Positions 6,830-15,492 of a stretch of 19,628 bases of DNA are shown one piece after another (the first letter of the stretch is position 1; each line of letters begins with the position of its first letter). The notes beneath the pieces are model-generated. The model was not told where the DNA came from and made no database searches. It saw nothing but the letters and a program-made list of their open reading frames with translations. The position numbers were made by a program, and so were the translations under genes. This stretch comes from CAZAFM01 sp964484395 (GTDB lineage: Bacteria > Campylobacterota > Campylobacteria > Campylobacterales > CAZAFM01): positions 1 to 19,628 of the forward strand of contig CAZAFM010000040.1 of the NCBI GenBank assembly GCA_964484395.1, written 5' to 3'.

Positions 6830-8626
6830 TTAAGCATTTTGGCTTATTTTCTCATTCAACTCTAATATCTCATCTAGGTTGTCAAAAAAAACATCAACCA
6901 CTTTTGGGTCAAACTGCTTCCCTCTCTCCTCTTTTAAAAGAGATAGGACTTTATCAAGAGGCCACGCTTTTTTGTAGCACCTGTCACTTCCTAGTGCATC
7001 AAACACATCAACTATGGCTGTTATCCTGCCATATATATGGATATCTTCACCACTTAGACCTCTAGGGTAGCCTTTTCCATCCCATCTCTCATGGTGTTCA
7101 TGTGCGATAATTGAGGCTGTTTTTAGTAGCTCTCTGTTTGAGCCCTTTAGCATTTCATATCCAAGTGTAGAGTGTGTTTTTATTACCTCAAACTCTTCAG
7201 GGGTTAGCCTTCCGGGCTTCAGTAGTATAGAATCAGGTATCCCTATCTTACCTATATCATGCATTGGTGAAGCACTTTTTATAAGCTCTACTTTCTGAGA
7301 ATCTAATCCAAGCTCTCTTCCTATGATGGCTGAGATTTCTGCTACTCTTTTTACATGCTCTCCAGTCTCTTTTGACCTACTCTCACCTATAACACCCATA
7401 GTCTGAATAATCTCTCTTTGGGTATCTTCTATCTCTTTGTTTAGATTTACCACCTCTGTGATATTACTATATATTGCCATTAGCTCTATGATTTTGCCAT
7501 CTAGGTCGAGAATAGGAACTAAGGAGCAGTTTAGGTAGGTGTCTTCACCTTCACTATTTTTTAGTATGTGTACACCTTTTTGGGGTTTTTTGCCTCTTTT
7601 TATCTTCTCTATTGAGCTTTTGACAATGTGAATAGTTGAACCCTCACCAAAAACTTCAAAAAAGTTTTTACCAACAAGACTATCCTTAGGGTATTTAAAT
7701 AGCGAGGTAAAAGCCTTATTAACATAAGTAATCTCACCTTCAACACTCATACGACTAAGAGGTGCGCTGATATTTATGGCTTTTTCATACTCTTGTAGTA
7801 GATTTGCTTTTTGCTGTAAATCCATCTGCGAGCTATCAAGCTCTGTTTCTAGTAACTCTCTATACTTCTCAAGCTCTGTAATGTCATGCCTTATTCCTAT
7901 ATACTCTATCACTTCTTTATTAGCATCCAAAATAGGTATAATAGTGGCATCAACCACATAATAGCCACCATTTTTTGTTCTGTTTTTTACTATCCCTCTC
8001 CATACCTTTTTATCATCTTTTATAGTCTTCCACAAGTCTGCAAAAGCCTCTTTTGGCATATCTGGATGTCGTACTACACTATGAGGTTTACCTATTAGCT
8101 CATCTAGGTCATAACCTGATATTTCACAGAACTTTTGATTTGCATAGGTAATTCTGCCACTTGGATCAGTTTTTGAGACAATATTACTCTCATCTACTGC
8201 ATCTTTGTACTCATTTAAGAGTAGTAGTGTCTCATCTAGGTCAACCTTTCTTTTGTATGACCTTCTTGATTTTTTGAGCACTTCTCTTAGTATCATTAAG
8301 TCTATTGGTTTATCTATAAAAAAATCAACACCCAAAGATATGGCTTTTTTTAGTACAGATACATCCTCAAGAGTACTCATAATAGCTATCTTGTGAATAA
8401 AGTGGAGCTCTTTTAGCCTCTCAACTAGTTCAAGACCATTCATTCTTGGCATATTTATATCAAGCAAAATCAGATGATAATAGTTTAAGTTGTCATTTAG
8501 TTTTTCAAACGCATCAAGCCCATCTACTGCTGAATCGCAAGATATATCATCACTTTGCAAATAGTTAGTTACAAGCTTGAGAATAGAAGGGTCATCCTCA
8601 ACCACCAAAACTCTAAAATTATCCAT
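6830..8626 (-). CDS. Response regulator with REC, two PAS and HD-GYP domains (cyclic-di-GMP phosphodiesterase)
   Basis: The domain order in 598 residues is clear. A receiver domain (1-120) has acidic D11/D12, phospho-acceptor Asp56 in LLDINMP and Lys106 in DKP. PAS1 (about 145-255) has the Aer-like HSVVRHPDMP and W-G--KNR-KNGGYY segments. PAS2 (about 280-395) is followed by an HD-GYP domain (about 405-590). The HD-GYP catalytic set is complete: EHVKR (His424), MHDIGK (His456, Asp457), KTH (His485), HHE (511-513), GKGYP (517-521) and Asp540. It should therefore hydrolyse c-di-GMP under control of a partner histidine kinase and of ligand or redox input through PAS. No membrane segment is present, so it is cytosolic. 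No kinase gene is adjacent. It precedes crcB by 20 bases. Confidence 0.92.
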   Translation of the reverse strand: MDNFRVLVVEDDPSILKLVTNYLQSDDISCDSAVDGLDAFEKLNDNLNYYHLILLDINMPRMNGLELVERLKELHFIHKIAIMSTLEDVSVLKKAISLGVDFFIDKPIDLMILREVLKKSRRSYKRKVDLDETLLLLNEYKDAVDESNIVSKTDPSGRITYANQKFCEISGYDLDELIGKPHSVVRHPDMPKEAFADLWKTIKDDKKVWRGIVKNRTKNGGYYVVDATIIPILDANKEVIEYIGIRHDITELEKYRELLETELDSSQMDLQQKANLLQEYEKAINISAPLSRMSVEGEITYVNKAFTSLFKYPKDSLVGKNFFEVFGEGSTIHIVKSSIEKIKRGKKPQKGVHILKNSEGEDTYLNCSLVPILDLDGKIIELMAIYSNITEVVNLNKEIEDTQREIIQTMGVIGESRSKETGEHVKRVAEISAIIGRELGLDSQKVELIKSASPMHDIGKIGIPDSILLKPGRLTPEEFEVIKTHSTLGYEMLKGSNRELLKTASIIAHEHHERWDGKGYPRGLSGEDIHIYGRITAIVDVFDALGSDRCYKKAWPLDKVLSLLKEERGKQFDPKVVDVFFDNLDEILELNEKISQNA

Positions 8627-8662
8627 ATATTATAATATCCTCTTATACTTTTAGTTGTGAGT

Positions 8663-8668
8663 ATTCTA
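8663..8668 (-). promoter_or_regulatory. Candidate extended -10 for the HD-GYP regulator
   Basis: TAGAAT preceded by TGA on the minus strand lies about 37 bases before the ATG at 8626. The matching -35 position has only TTGTAG at 16 bases. A TATAAT also occurs right at the start codon but is too close to serve unless the message is leaderless. Confidence 0.3.
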
Positions 8669-8684
8669 TCACATTTGCTTTAAA

Positions 8685-11492
8685 CTACAACTCATTTTGA
8701 AGAAATTTCCCCGTAAAACTACCTGTTTTTTTGTGTCTTTTGGCAACTTCCTCTGGAGTACCACAGTCAACAAGCTTCCCTCCACGATTTCCACCCTCAG
8801 GACCTAGGTCTATGATGTAGTCTGAGTTTTTGATAATATCCATACTGTGCTCTATAATAATGACTGTGTTGCCTAAGTCAACCAAGTGATGCAATACTTT
8901 TGTAAGTCTATCCACATCAGCAAAGTGAAGTCCAGTTGTAGGCTCATCTAGTATGTATAGAGTGTTTCCAGTCTCTTTTTTGCTAAGCTCTTTACTTAGC
9001 TTTATCCTCTGCGCTTCACCCCCGCTAAGCGTAGTTGCATTCTGCCCTAAAGTAATATATCCAAGCCCCACATCACTTAGGGTTTGAAGTATTGCTTTTA
9101 TCTTTGGTACTGGCGCAAAAAACTCCATCGCCTCTTCAACACTCATCTGTAATATATCTGCTATGCTTTTACCTTTAAACTTTATCTCTAAGGTTTGGGG
9201 ATTATACCTCTTCCCTTTACACATATCACAGTTAACCATTATATCTGGCAAAAAGTGCATCTCTATTTTTATCTCACCCTCTCCTTGACACTTCTCGCAC
9301 CTACCGCCTTTGACATTGAAGCTAAAGCGACCCGGTTTATAACCTCTTAGTTTTGCCTCTTTTGTACTTGAAAAGAGGTTTCTAACCTCATCCATAATGC
9401 CTGTGTAAGTAGCTGGATTACTTCTTGGCGTCCTACCTATTGGGCTTTGGTCTAGATAGATTACTTTATCAAGCTTTTCAAGCCCTACTATCTCTACATT
9501 ACTTACTTTGTTTACTTTTCTGGCATTATTTAATAGCTCTCTTGCTACTGGCAGGAGTGTCTGAAGCACTAGAGAGCTTTTGCCACTTCCACTAACTCCA
9601 GTTATAGCGACCATATTTCGTATAGGTATCTTTACATCTAGTTTGTCTATGTTGTTTACATGTACATTTTTTATCTCAAACCACTCCTCTTGAGACCTTC
9701 TATGGTAGTACTCTATCTTTCTTCTATCAAAAAGATACTCACTAGTCAAAGTTGAGCTTTTTTCTAGTTTTTTTATATCCCCACTAAAGACTATCTCACC
9801 ACCAAACTTACCAGCTCCAGGTCCTATATCCACTATAAAATCAGCTGCCTTTATAGTCTCTTTATCATGCTCTACGACTATTACGGTATTTCCCTTTTCT
9901 TGAAGGTCTTTTAGGGTTTTTATAAGCCTCAAAGTATCTCTTTCATGTAGTCCGATACTAGGTTCATCAAGCACATACATAACACCAGTTAAACCACTTC
10001 CTATCTGCGAAGCAATACGAATCCTCTGAGACTCACCACCACTAATAGTTCTAGCTTCACGCCCTAGACTTAAGTATCCAAGACCTACTTGATACAGAAA
10101 TGAAACTCTTTCATTAATCTCTTTAAGTATCGGTTCTGAAATCATGGAGCCTTGAGCATCTAGGTACTCAAAGTTTGATGCATCACTAAAAAACTCTGCA
10201 CACCTCTCAATAGGCATATCGAGCATATCAGCTATTCCTTTTTGTGCTACAAGTACAGCTAGGCTCTCTTGTTTTAGCCTATATCCTCCACACTTATCGC
10301 AAACTTTTTCACTCATATAGTTGTTAAACTCTTTGTCATCTTTGAACATATCTTTTGCAATACTTAGTAGTCCTGGCCATGTTCGCTTAACACCACTTCC
10401 GCGAAACTTGAAATCTAGTACCTCTGGAGTTCCATAAAGGATTGCCTTTTTCTTATGCTCTTCAAGCTCATCATAACTAAGTGCCATATCTATCTCATGA
10501 GCCCTGCAGAACTCCTTAAAAAGCTCAAAGTAGTAGCTTTTGTTAAACCCATAGATGATTTTAATTCCACCTTTTTCAAGTGGAAGGTTATCATCTATGA
10601 CTTTGTTGATATCAAGTGCGAAACGAATTCCTAGCCCATCACACTCTGAACAAGCTCCTTTAGGCGAGTTAAAAGAGAAGCTAAGAGGCTCTAGAGGTTC
10701 AAAGCTTACTTTACAATCAAAGCAAGCCATATGCTCACTATAGTGTATATGACCACTATCAAGCCCAAAGTCTTTGTAGTTTACTATCTCTACCTCTACT
10801 TCTCCAAAGCTTAGCTCTAATGACCTCTCAACAGCATCTGCAATTCTTGGAGAGTTCTCTTCATTTATAACAACTCTATCAATTATGGCTTTTATGGTGT
10901 GCTTTTTGGTTTTACTAAGCTCTATCTCTTCATCAAGTCTAGTTGTCACCCCATCTATCTGGGCTCTTACATAACCTTTACTTCTAAGACTCTCTACAAG
11001 GTCATGAAAACTCCCCTTTTTCTCTCTTACAAGTGGAGCTAATATCATACACTTTGAGCCTTCCGGCAGAGCTTGAATCTGCTCTATTATATCAGTTGCA
11101 CTCATTTGTGATATAGGCTTCCCACATAGATGACAGTGCTGAACTCCTATTCTTGCATATAAAAGCCTTAGATAGTCATATATCTCTGTGATAGTTCCTA
11201 CAGTTGAGCGAGGGTTTTTACCTGTTGTTTTTTGATCAATGGCTATTGCTGGGGTTAGACCATTTATCTTATCTACATTTGGCTTGCCTATTTTGTCTAA
11301 AAACTGCCTAGCATAGCTTGATAGAGACTCTATATAGCGCCTCTGTCCTTCAGCATAGAGCGTATCAAATGCAAGTGTGCTTTTACCACTACCTGATAGC
11401 CCCGTGATAACGACAAGCTTGTTTTTGGGTATGTTTACACTTATATTTTTTAGGTTATGCTCTTTTGCACCTATTACTTCTATTTTATCCAT
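8685..11492 (-). CDS. uvrA: Excinuclease ABC subunit A (UvrA)
   Basis: UvrA is the damage-recognition ATPase of nucleotide excision repair, working as a dimer with UvrB. All landmarks are present. The first Walker A is GLSGSGKST near residue 32, followed by the UvrB-binding and insertion region and a zinc module (CHLCGK, then CFDC and CSEC--LG). The first ABC signature is TISGGESQRIRIASQ, with VLDEPSIGLH. The second Walker A is GVSGSGKSS; the C-terminal zinc finger is CEKCQGEGEIKIEMHFLPD..CDMC; the second signature is LSGGEAQRIKLSKEL, with LDEPTTGLH. About 935 residues is normal. I place the start at ATG 11492, which has AGGAG five bases upstream; a TTG at 11495 is less likely. It starts 14 bases after the TauE gene ends, with its ribosome site right after that stop, suggesting a shared transcript. 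Its codon style (CTA/CTT Leu) is that of the resident genome. Confidence 0.97.
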   Translation of the reverse strand: MDKIEVIGAKEHNLKNISVNIPKNKLVVITGLSGSGKSTLAFDTLYAEGQRRYIESLSSYARQFLDKIGKPNVDKINGLTPAIAIDQKTTGKNPRSTVGTITEIYDYLRLLYARIGVQHCHLCGKPISQMSATDIIEQIQALPEGSKCMILAPLVREKKGSFHDLVESLRSKGYVRAQIDGVTTRLDEEIELSKTKKHTIKAIIDRVVINEENSPRIADAVERSLELSFGEVEVEIVNYKDFGLDSGHIHYSEHMACFDCKVSFEPLEPLSFSFNSPKGACSECDGLGIRFALDINKVIDDNLPLEKGGIKIIYGFNKSYYFELFKEFCRAHEIDMALSYDELEEHKKKAILYGTPEVLDFKFRGSGVKRTWPGLLSIAKDMFKDDKEFNNYMSEKVCDKCGGYRLKQESLAVLVAQKGIADMLDMPIERCAEFFSDASNFEYLDAQGSMISEPILKEINERVSFLYQVGLGYLSLGREARTISGGESQRIRIASQIGSGLTGVMYVLDEPSIGLHERDTLRLIKTLKDLQEKGNTVIVVEHDKETIKAADFIVDIGPGAGKFGGEIVFSGDIKKLEKSSTLTSEYLFDRRKIEYYHRRSQEEWFEIKNVHVNNIDKLDVKIPIRNMVAITGVSGSGKSSLVLQTLLPVARELLNNARKVNKVSNVEIVGLEKLDKVIYLDQSPIGRTPRSNPATYTGIMDEVRNLFSSTKEAKLRGYKPGRFSFNVKGGRCEKCQGEGEIKIEMHFLPDIMVNCDMCKGKRYNPQTLEIKFKGKSIADILQMSVEEAMEFFAPVPKIKAILQTLSDVGLGYITLGQNATTLSGGEAQRIKLSKELSKKETGNTLYILDEPTTGLHFADVDRLTKVLHHLVDLGNTVIIIEHSMDIIKNSDYIIDLGPEGGNRGGKLVDCGTPEEVAKRHKKTGSFTGKFLQNEL

Positions 11493-11506
11493 CAACTCTC
11501 CTATTT

Positions 11507-12271
11507 TTAACTAAAAAAACTTTTTTCTATCATAACTGCTAATATCACTAGATAGAGAATAAGAATATAATTTTTATGTTTTTTTGCATCAACTTTTTTT
11601 AGTGCTACAGTACCTACATAGACCCCTACTAGAGAGAAAACCCCAACAAGCAACCCATGATGTATATTTAGATGACCAAAGACCATCATACTAATAAAAC
11701 CAGCTATAGAGGAGAAAATCACAAAAAACAGAGAGTAAACTACTGACTCTTTTACACTATAACCAAGAAAACCTGCCATTATAGGACCAATTAGTATCGC
11801 TCCTCCAACACCTAAAGATATGGAGAAGATACCCACAAAAAAACCAACCAAAACAAGTATATATTTTATATAAGAGGGTCTTTCTCTTTTTGGTTTCACT
11901 TCTGTTTTTGCAGTAAAAAACTTCCCTATAGCAAACATCACAACAGCAATAAATAGATACTGTAAAATATCTTCAGGAACAACACTTAGTACATAACCAC
12001 TAAAAAGTGCGCCAATAAAGCCACCAACGCCTAGATATAGAGCGTTTTTTAGTGGGATGCTTGAGTTTCTTAGGTTGAAATACGAGCCTACTATTGATGA
12101 AAAAACCATCTGAAGGACTGATATGGCTATTGCATCCTTGATACCAAACCCTAATAGTAAGAGTGAAGGTACTAAAAATGTACCACCACCAATACCAAAA
12201 AATCCAGACAAAAATCCCGTCAAAACACCTATAGTCCCTAATGCTATCTCCAAGTATCCCCTTTGTGGCAA
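11507..12271 (-). CDS. TauE/SafE-family membrane transporter (probable sulfite/organosulfonate exporter)
   Basis: About 250 residues with eight hydrophobic helices in two homologous halves. Each half opens with the family pattern: GFLSGFFGIGGGTFLVPSLL (about residues 18-37) and GIFSISLGVGGAILIGPIM (about 148-166). TauE/SafE (COG0730) proteins move sulfite, sulfoacetate or other anions out across the inner membrane. In a sulfur-metabolising bacterium a sulfur anion is a reasonable substrate, but nothing here fixes it. The longest reading begins at TTG 12271. A TTG at 12253, with AAAGGGG just ahead, gives LEIALGTIG and may be the real start. The gene is divergent from the YkgJ-like gene and upstream of uvrA. 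Confidence 0.87.
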   Translation of the reverse strand: MPQRGYLEIALGTIGVLTGFLSGFFGIGGGTFLVPSLLLLGFGIKDAIAISVLQMVFSSIVGSYFNLRNSSIPLKNALYLGVGGFIGALFSGYVLSVVPEDILQYLFIAVVMFAIGKFFTAKTEVKPKRERPSYIKYILVLVGFFVGIFSISLGVGGAILIGPIMAGFLGYSVKESVVYSLFFVIFSSIAGFISMMVFGHLNIHHGLLVGVFSLVGVYVGTVALKKVDAKKHKNYILILYLVILAVMIEKSFFS

Positions 12272-12278
12272 AGGGCGG

Positions 12279-12300
12279 ATTATACCAAATGTAGTATAAT
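12279..12300. promoter_or_regulatory. Overlapping divergent promoters between the TauE and YkgJ-like genes
   Basis: On the minus strand TATAAT (12279-12284), preceded by TGG, is an extended -10 for the TauE-uvrA unit. On the plus strand TATAAT (12295-12300) serves the YkgJ-cca unit. Neither has a convincing -35. The two boxes are 10 bases apart and on opposite strands, so the polymerases would compete. Confidence 0.55.
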
Positions 12301-12324
12301 ATAGCTCTTTTGATTTTAGACTAG

Positions 12325-12891
12325 GTGATAGAAGTGTATAGTGATATAAGTTTTGAGATTAGATTTAGCAAATGTGGTGAATGTGTGGCTTGCTGTGATG
12401 GAAGCAAGTTTTTACTTATACCTCTTGTGCTTGATGACTTTGCAGATGTTTATAGGTTTTTTCCTATTCTTTTTGGAGTGCTTGATAGTAAAATAAGAGC
12501 CTTTATACTCTTAAGTGATGGTCACTCTACTTGCCCATATCTTAGCAAAAATGGATGTGAGATATATGAGCATAGACCTCCTGGATGTCGCGTCTACCCT
12601 TTTAGCCCCTACTTTGATGATATAGTTTTTGATGACCAGTGTGACGCCCTAGGTAGTGGTGATATAGTTGCAAAAGATGGGTTCATAGACGCTAGGTTTT
12701 ATCACAGAAGGCTAGAAGGCTTTAAGGAGAAGTTTGAAAAAAGCCTAGAATACTACAAAAGCCTAGAAGATAACCTCATAGAGCACACAAAAGTTCAAGA
12801 CTTCACCCTCTATAAATATACAAAAAAGCCCCATGATGACTATCTCTTGATGCATCATAGATCACTTCAAGCTCTAAAGAAGCCAAGATGA
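12325..12891 (+). CDS. YkgJ-family cysteine-cluster protein
   Basis: The 188-residue product has CGECVACC at residues 17-24, then CPYLSKNGCEIYEHRPPGCRVYPF, the Cys pattern of the YkgJ / CxxCxxCC (zinc- or iron-sulfur-cluster) family. The biochemical role of this family is not established. The longest frame starts at GTG 12325. GTG 12334 has AGGTG six bases upstream and may be the true start, removing three residues. The stop overlaps the ATG of the CCA-adding enzyme (ATGA), so the two are translationally coupled. That pairing is shared with other campylobacterotes as far as I recall, but I cannot verify it here. Confidence 0.82.
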   Translation: MIEVYSDISFEIRFSKCGECVACCDGSKFLLIPLVLDDFADVYRFFPILFGVLDSKIRAFILLSDGHSTCPYLSKNGCEIYEHRPPGCRVYPFSPYFDDIVFDDQCDALGSGDIVAKDGFIDARFYHRRLEGFKEKFEKSLEYYKSLEDNLIEHTKVQDFTLYKYTKKPHDDYLLMHHRSLQALKKPR

Positions 12892-14105
12892 CTAAAAAAA
12901 TCTACCTTGTAGGAGGCGCACTAAGAGATAAGCTAATGGGCTTAGAGATAAAAGATAGAGACTTCGTAGCAGTAGGATATGAGCCTAGTGATTTCACTCA
13001 TCTTACCCAAGTGGGGAAGGATTTTCCTGTTTTTTTACAAGATGATGGAAGTGAACTTGCTCTAGCTAGAAGAGAGAAAAAAGTAGCTAGTGGATACAGT
13101 GGCTTTGAGACTGAGACTAAGGATGTTAGCCTAGAAGAAGACCTAAAAAGACGAGATTTGACGATAAACTCCATAGCCTATGATGAAGAAGAAGATAGAC
13201 TCATAGACCCATACAAAGGAGTAGAGGATATAGAAAAAAAGGTTTTGCGACACACAAGTGAGGCTTTTGTAGAAGATCCTCTTAGGGTTTTGCGACTTGC
13301 TAGGTTTAGGGCTAGGTTTGGCGATGAGTGGAGAGTGCATCCTAGTACAAAGGTGCTAGTACAAAGCATGAGAGATGAGCTAGAAGCTCTTCAACAAGAT
13401 AGAGTGTGGAAGGAGATAGAAAAAGTCCTAGAAGCCAAAAACTCATATCTGTTTTTTGATACCCTCTTTGAACTAGGGGTGCTTGATGTAGTCTTTCCCT
13501 CCATCTATGAGCTAACAAGAATCAAAGAAGGCACTCCCTATCACAAAGAAGGAAGTGTTTTTATCCACACCATGATGGTGCTAAAAGAGCTTGATGATGC
13601 CTCACTCCTACTTAAGCTAACCGCTTTGTATCATGACATAGGTAAGCCTTTTAGCTACAAAACCTATGGAAATGCAGCAGGACATGAAAAAATAGAGCTA
13701 GTAGAGCCTAAAATAGATATGCAAATCCCAGTTAAACTCAAAAAAAAGATGCTATTTTTGATAAAGCACCACATCAAAATCGCCAAGCTTCAAGAGATGA
13801 GAGTACAAAAAGTAGCTTCTTTTTTTGAGGAGTTCAGAAGAGATGAGGAGCTTTTGGATGATCTCATCAAATTTTGCTATGCAGATGATAGAGGCAGAAT
13901 AACTAATAGTGAGCCTCTGGAGCTTGAAGAGGAGAAGCTAAAAACTACCCTCAAAAAAATAAACTCCTACAGCCCAAAAGAGTGGATAGAGTCTCAAAGC
14001 ACAAAACCAAGTGGAGAGCAGATAGCCCAACACATCCACTGCAAAAACATAGAGATTGTTAAAAGGAGTTATCATCGAAGAGTTAGACCAAAAAGCTCAA
14101 GATAG
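12888..14105 (+). CDS. cca: CCA-adding enzyme / tRNA nucleotidyltransferase with HD domain
   Basis: A class II nucleotidyltransferase that builds or repairs the tRNA 3' CCA end. The N-terminal motif is LVGGALRDKLMG (7-18). KDRDFV (22-27) carries the metal-binding Asp23/Asp25, RRDLTINS (88-95) is motif B, and EDPLRVLR (129-136) is the base-selecting region. An HD phosphohydrolase domain follows (YHDIGKPF, His249/Asp250), as in the E. coli Cca arrangement. The first 390 residues look normal. The last 15 (VKRSYHRRVRPKSSR) are abruptly basic and overlap the next gene. Removing one A from the run at 14061-14064 would instead give VKGVIIEELDQKAQDRKN, a more plausible helical end. This suggests a one-base insertion or a sequencing error. 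Function is probably intact because the catalytic core precedes it. Confidence 0.92.
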   Translation: MTKKIYLVGGALRDKLMGLEIKDRDFVAVGYEPSDFTHLTQVGKDFPVFLQDDGSELALARREKKVASGYSGFETETKDVSLEEDLKRRDLTINSIAYDEEEDRLIDPYKGVEDIEKKVLRHTSEAFVEDPLRVLRLARFRARFGDEWRVHPSTKVLVQSMRDELEALQQDRVWKEIEKVLEAKNSYLFFDTLFELGVLDVVFPSIYELTRIKEGTPYHKEGSVFIHTMMVLKELDDASLLLKLTALYHDIGKPFSYKTYGNAAGHEKIELVEPKIDMQIPVKLKKKMLFLIKHHIKIAKLQEMRVQKVASFFEEFRRDEELLDDLIKFCYADDRGRITNSEPLELEEEKLKTTLKKINSYSPKEWIESQSTKPSGEQIAQHIHCKNIEIVKRSYHRRVRPKSSR

Positions 14106-14415
14106 AAAAAACAAAAAAATAACAAGAGTTCTGTATATAAACACTACATTTGCAACCACGCTACTTGGAAGCATCTTTATTTATGACTTAGATTGCTGTC
14201 TTAACTACTTCCTCCCACTTCTATACTATGTGGCAGTCTCTCTAATCTTGCTTGGATTTTACATGATGGCAACAAAGATATATTATAGAAATATTGTACT
14301 TTTTATCATAAACAGACCTATAACTGGTGGTTATGCTGTGTTGCAGGGGTTTATAGCTGTTGTTGCAGGATTTTTAATTATATGGTTTTTCTCAACAGGT
14401 GGGGGTAGGATTTAG
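14056..14415 (+). CDS. Small membrane protein, unrecognised
   Basis: A 119-residue frame opens at TTG 14056, inside the 3' end of cca, and ends at TAG 14413-14415, overlapping the next gene's GTG. It has three hydrophobic helices (about residues 27-45, 50-70 and 90-112) joined by a basic loop (KIYYRNIVLFIINRP). No ATG lies in the first 70 codons. A strong AAGGAG at 14063-14068 is followed five bases later by ATC, not a start codon, so the true start is unclear. The first residues (VIIEELDQKAQDRKNKK) may instead belong to cca if there is a frameshift. I do not recognise the family. It is coupled to the following membrane protein and may work with it. Confidence 0.5.
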   Translation: MLKGVIIEELDQKAQDRKNKKITRVLYINTTFATTLLGSIFIYDLDCCLNYFLPLLYYVAVSLILLGFYMMATKIYYRNIVLFIINRPITGGYAVLQGFIAVVAGFLIIWFFSTGGGRI

Positions 14416-15161
14416 TGCGTCTTAACTCTAATGAATTTACTGCTACTATGTTTGTAGTGGCGTATCTGCTATTTTTCCTACTACATACTGTTCCGATTTT
14501 TGTTTTCTCTCTTTTTCCTATAGAGTATAAACCAAACTCCTTTTGTTGCCATAAGTACTTCAACCCAAAAGTCTTCTATGAAGTAGAACCAAACAAGATA
14601 TATGACCTCTCAGAATATATGTCACTAGAGTACAAAAAAAGCATAAGCGCAGGGATAAAACAGAGTGCGCAAATCACAAAATTTTATAACTTCAACCTAA
14701 TCCTAGCAGAATTAGACAATAAGCCACTTTTTATAAGAGGAACTCTAAATCAAAAAGATAGCTTATATACAGGAGTTTTTCTAAGGCTACCTGATAAAGA
14801 GTATAGATGGCTCTTAAAAGATGCAAATGCACTAGGAATAGATACAAGCAGTATCAAACCATACTACCTAGAAACTAAGCCTTATGAGTATAGAGATACA
14901 CTCTTTGACATACCACCAACCACACTGCTAATCATCGGAGTGCTAGCTCTTACATATCTCATATACAGTATACTCTATGCTCCTTCCATATCAAAAGCCT
15001 TCAAACATTCAAGCCTTATCATACTAGCCACGATACTATATATCATACTCATTGATAGTATACTAGGTAAACACTCATTTGCAGGGGTCTTAGTTCCTAT
15101 AGTTGCCATACCTATATTAGCTGTGGTTTTAAGCAAAATAGGGAAAAATAAAAAAGAGTAA
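14415..15161 (+). CDS. Membrane protein with a large extracytoplasmic loop, unrecognised
   Basis: The 248-residue product starts at GTG 14415, overlapping the previous stop by one base, with AGGA six bases ahead. One hydrophobic helix lies at residues 12-34. A hydrophilic domain of about 130 residues follows (including SFCCHKYFNP and many Tyr/Lys), then three closely spaced helices (about 165-185, 195-215 and 222-242). The C-terminus is basic (KIGKNKKE), suggesting it is cytoplasmic and the central domain is periplasmic. No family is recognised. It forms a two-gene unit with the upstream membrane protein. Its codon style is closer to the resident genes (many CTA) than to the first 6 kb. Confidence 0.7.
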   Translation: MRLNSNEFTATMFVVAYLLFFLLHTVPIFVFSLFPIEYKPNSFCCHKYFNPKVFYEVEPNKIYDLSEYMSLEYKKSISAGIKQSAQITKFYNFNLILAELDNKPLFIRGTLNQKDSLYTGVFLRLPDKEYRWLLKDANALGIDTSSIKPYYLETKPYEYRDTLFDIPPTTLLIIGVLALTYLIYSILYAPSISKAFKHSSLIILATILYIILIDSILGKHSFAGVLVPIVAIPILAVVLSKIGKNKKE

Positions 15162-15194
15162 TAATCATATAGCACTCTAACAAAAAAAATCTAT

Positions 15195-15223
15195 TTGATA
15201 ATGTAGCTGTATTGTGCTACAAT
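15195..15223 (+). promoter_or_regulatory. Promoter and operator of the dinJ-yafQ module
   Basis: TTGATA (15195-15200), 17 bases, then TACAAT (15218-15223) preceded by TGC. Two inverted repeats overlap it. ATTGTGCTACAAT (15211-15223) has TTGT/ACAA arms around three bases, like RelB-type operators. TGTAGC (15202-15207) pairs with GCTACA (15216-15221). Binding of the antitoxin or TA complex would cover the -10, giving autorepression. Confidence 0.65.
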
Positions 15224-15249
15224 TAAAGAAAAATAAAGGAGCATTCCTT

Positions 15250-15492
15250 ATGACTTTAGATTCAACAGTAAGAGCGAGAATAGATAGTAATTTGAAAAAT
15301 GAAGTGGAAGTTATATTTCATGAGCTTGGATTAAGTACCTCTCAAGCAATTACGCTTTTTTTAAAAAAAGTAAAAATGGAAAGAGGAATACCTTTTGAGT
15401 TGAAGATTCCTAATGAAACAACTCTCAAAGCAATGGAAGAAGCGAAAAATATGGATGGTAAAATCAGTACACTTGAAGAGTTTCAAAAGTGA
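15250..15492 (+). CDS. dinJ: RelB/DinJ-family antitoxin
   Basis: The 80-residue product carries a ribbon-helix-helix N-terminus (STVRARIDSNLKNEVEVIFHELGLSTSQAITLFLKKV) followed by the family hallmark RGIPFELKIPNETT. The C-terminal part is acidic and would wrap the toxin. ATG 15250 has AAGGAG eight bases upstream and is preferred over an in-frame non-ATG start 36 bases earlier that lies in the promoter. Its TGA overlaps the GTG start of the toxin gene (GTGA), the usual tight coupling. Expected role: neutralise the YafQ-type toxin and repress the operon. Confidence 0.9.
   Translation: MTLDSTVRARIDSNLKNEVEVIFHELGLSTSQAITLFLKKVKMERGIPFELKIPNETTLKAMEEAKNMDGKISTLEEFQK

Noticed and set aside
6600..6830. 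A fluoride riboswitch in front of crcB
   Set aside because: The only upstream space is 20 bases after the HD-GYP gene, too short, and no conserved riboswitch core is visible.
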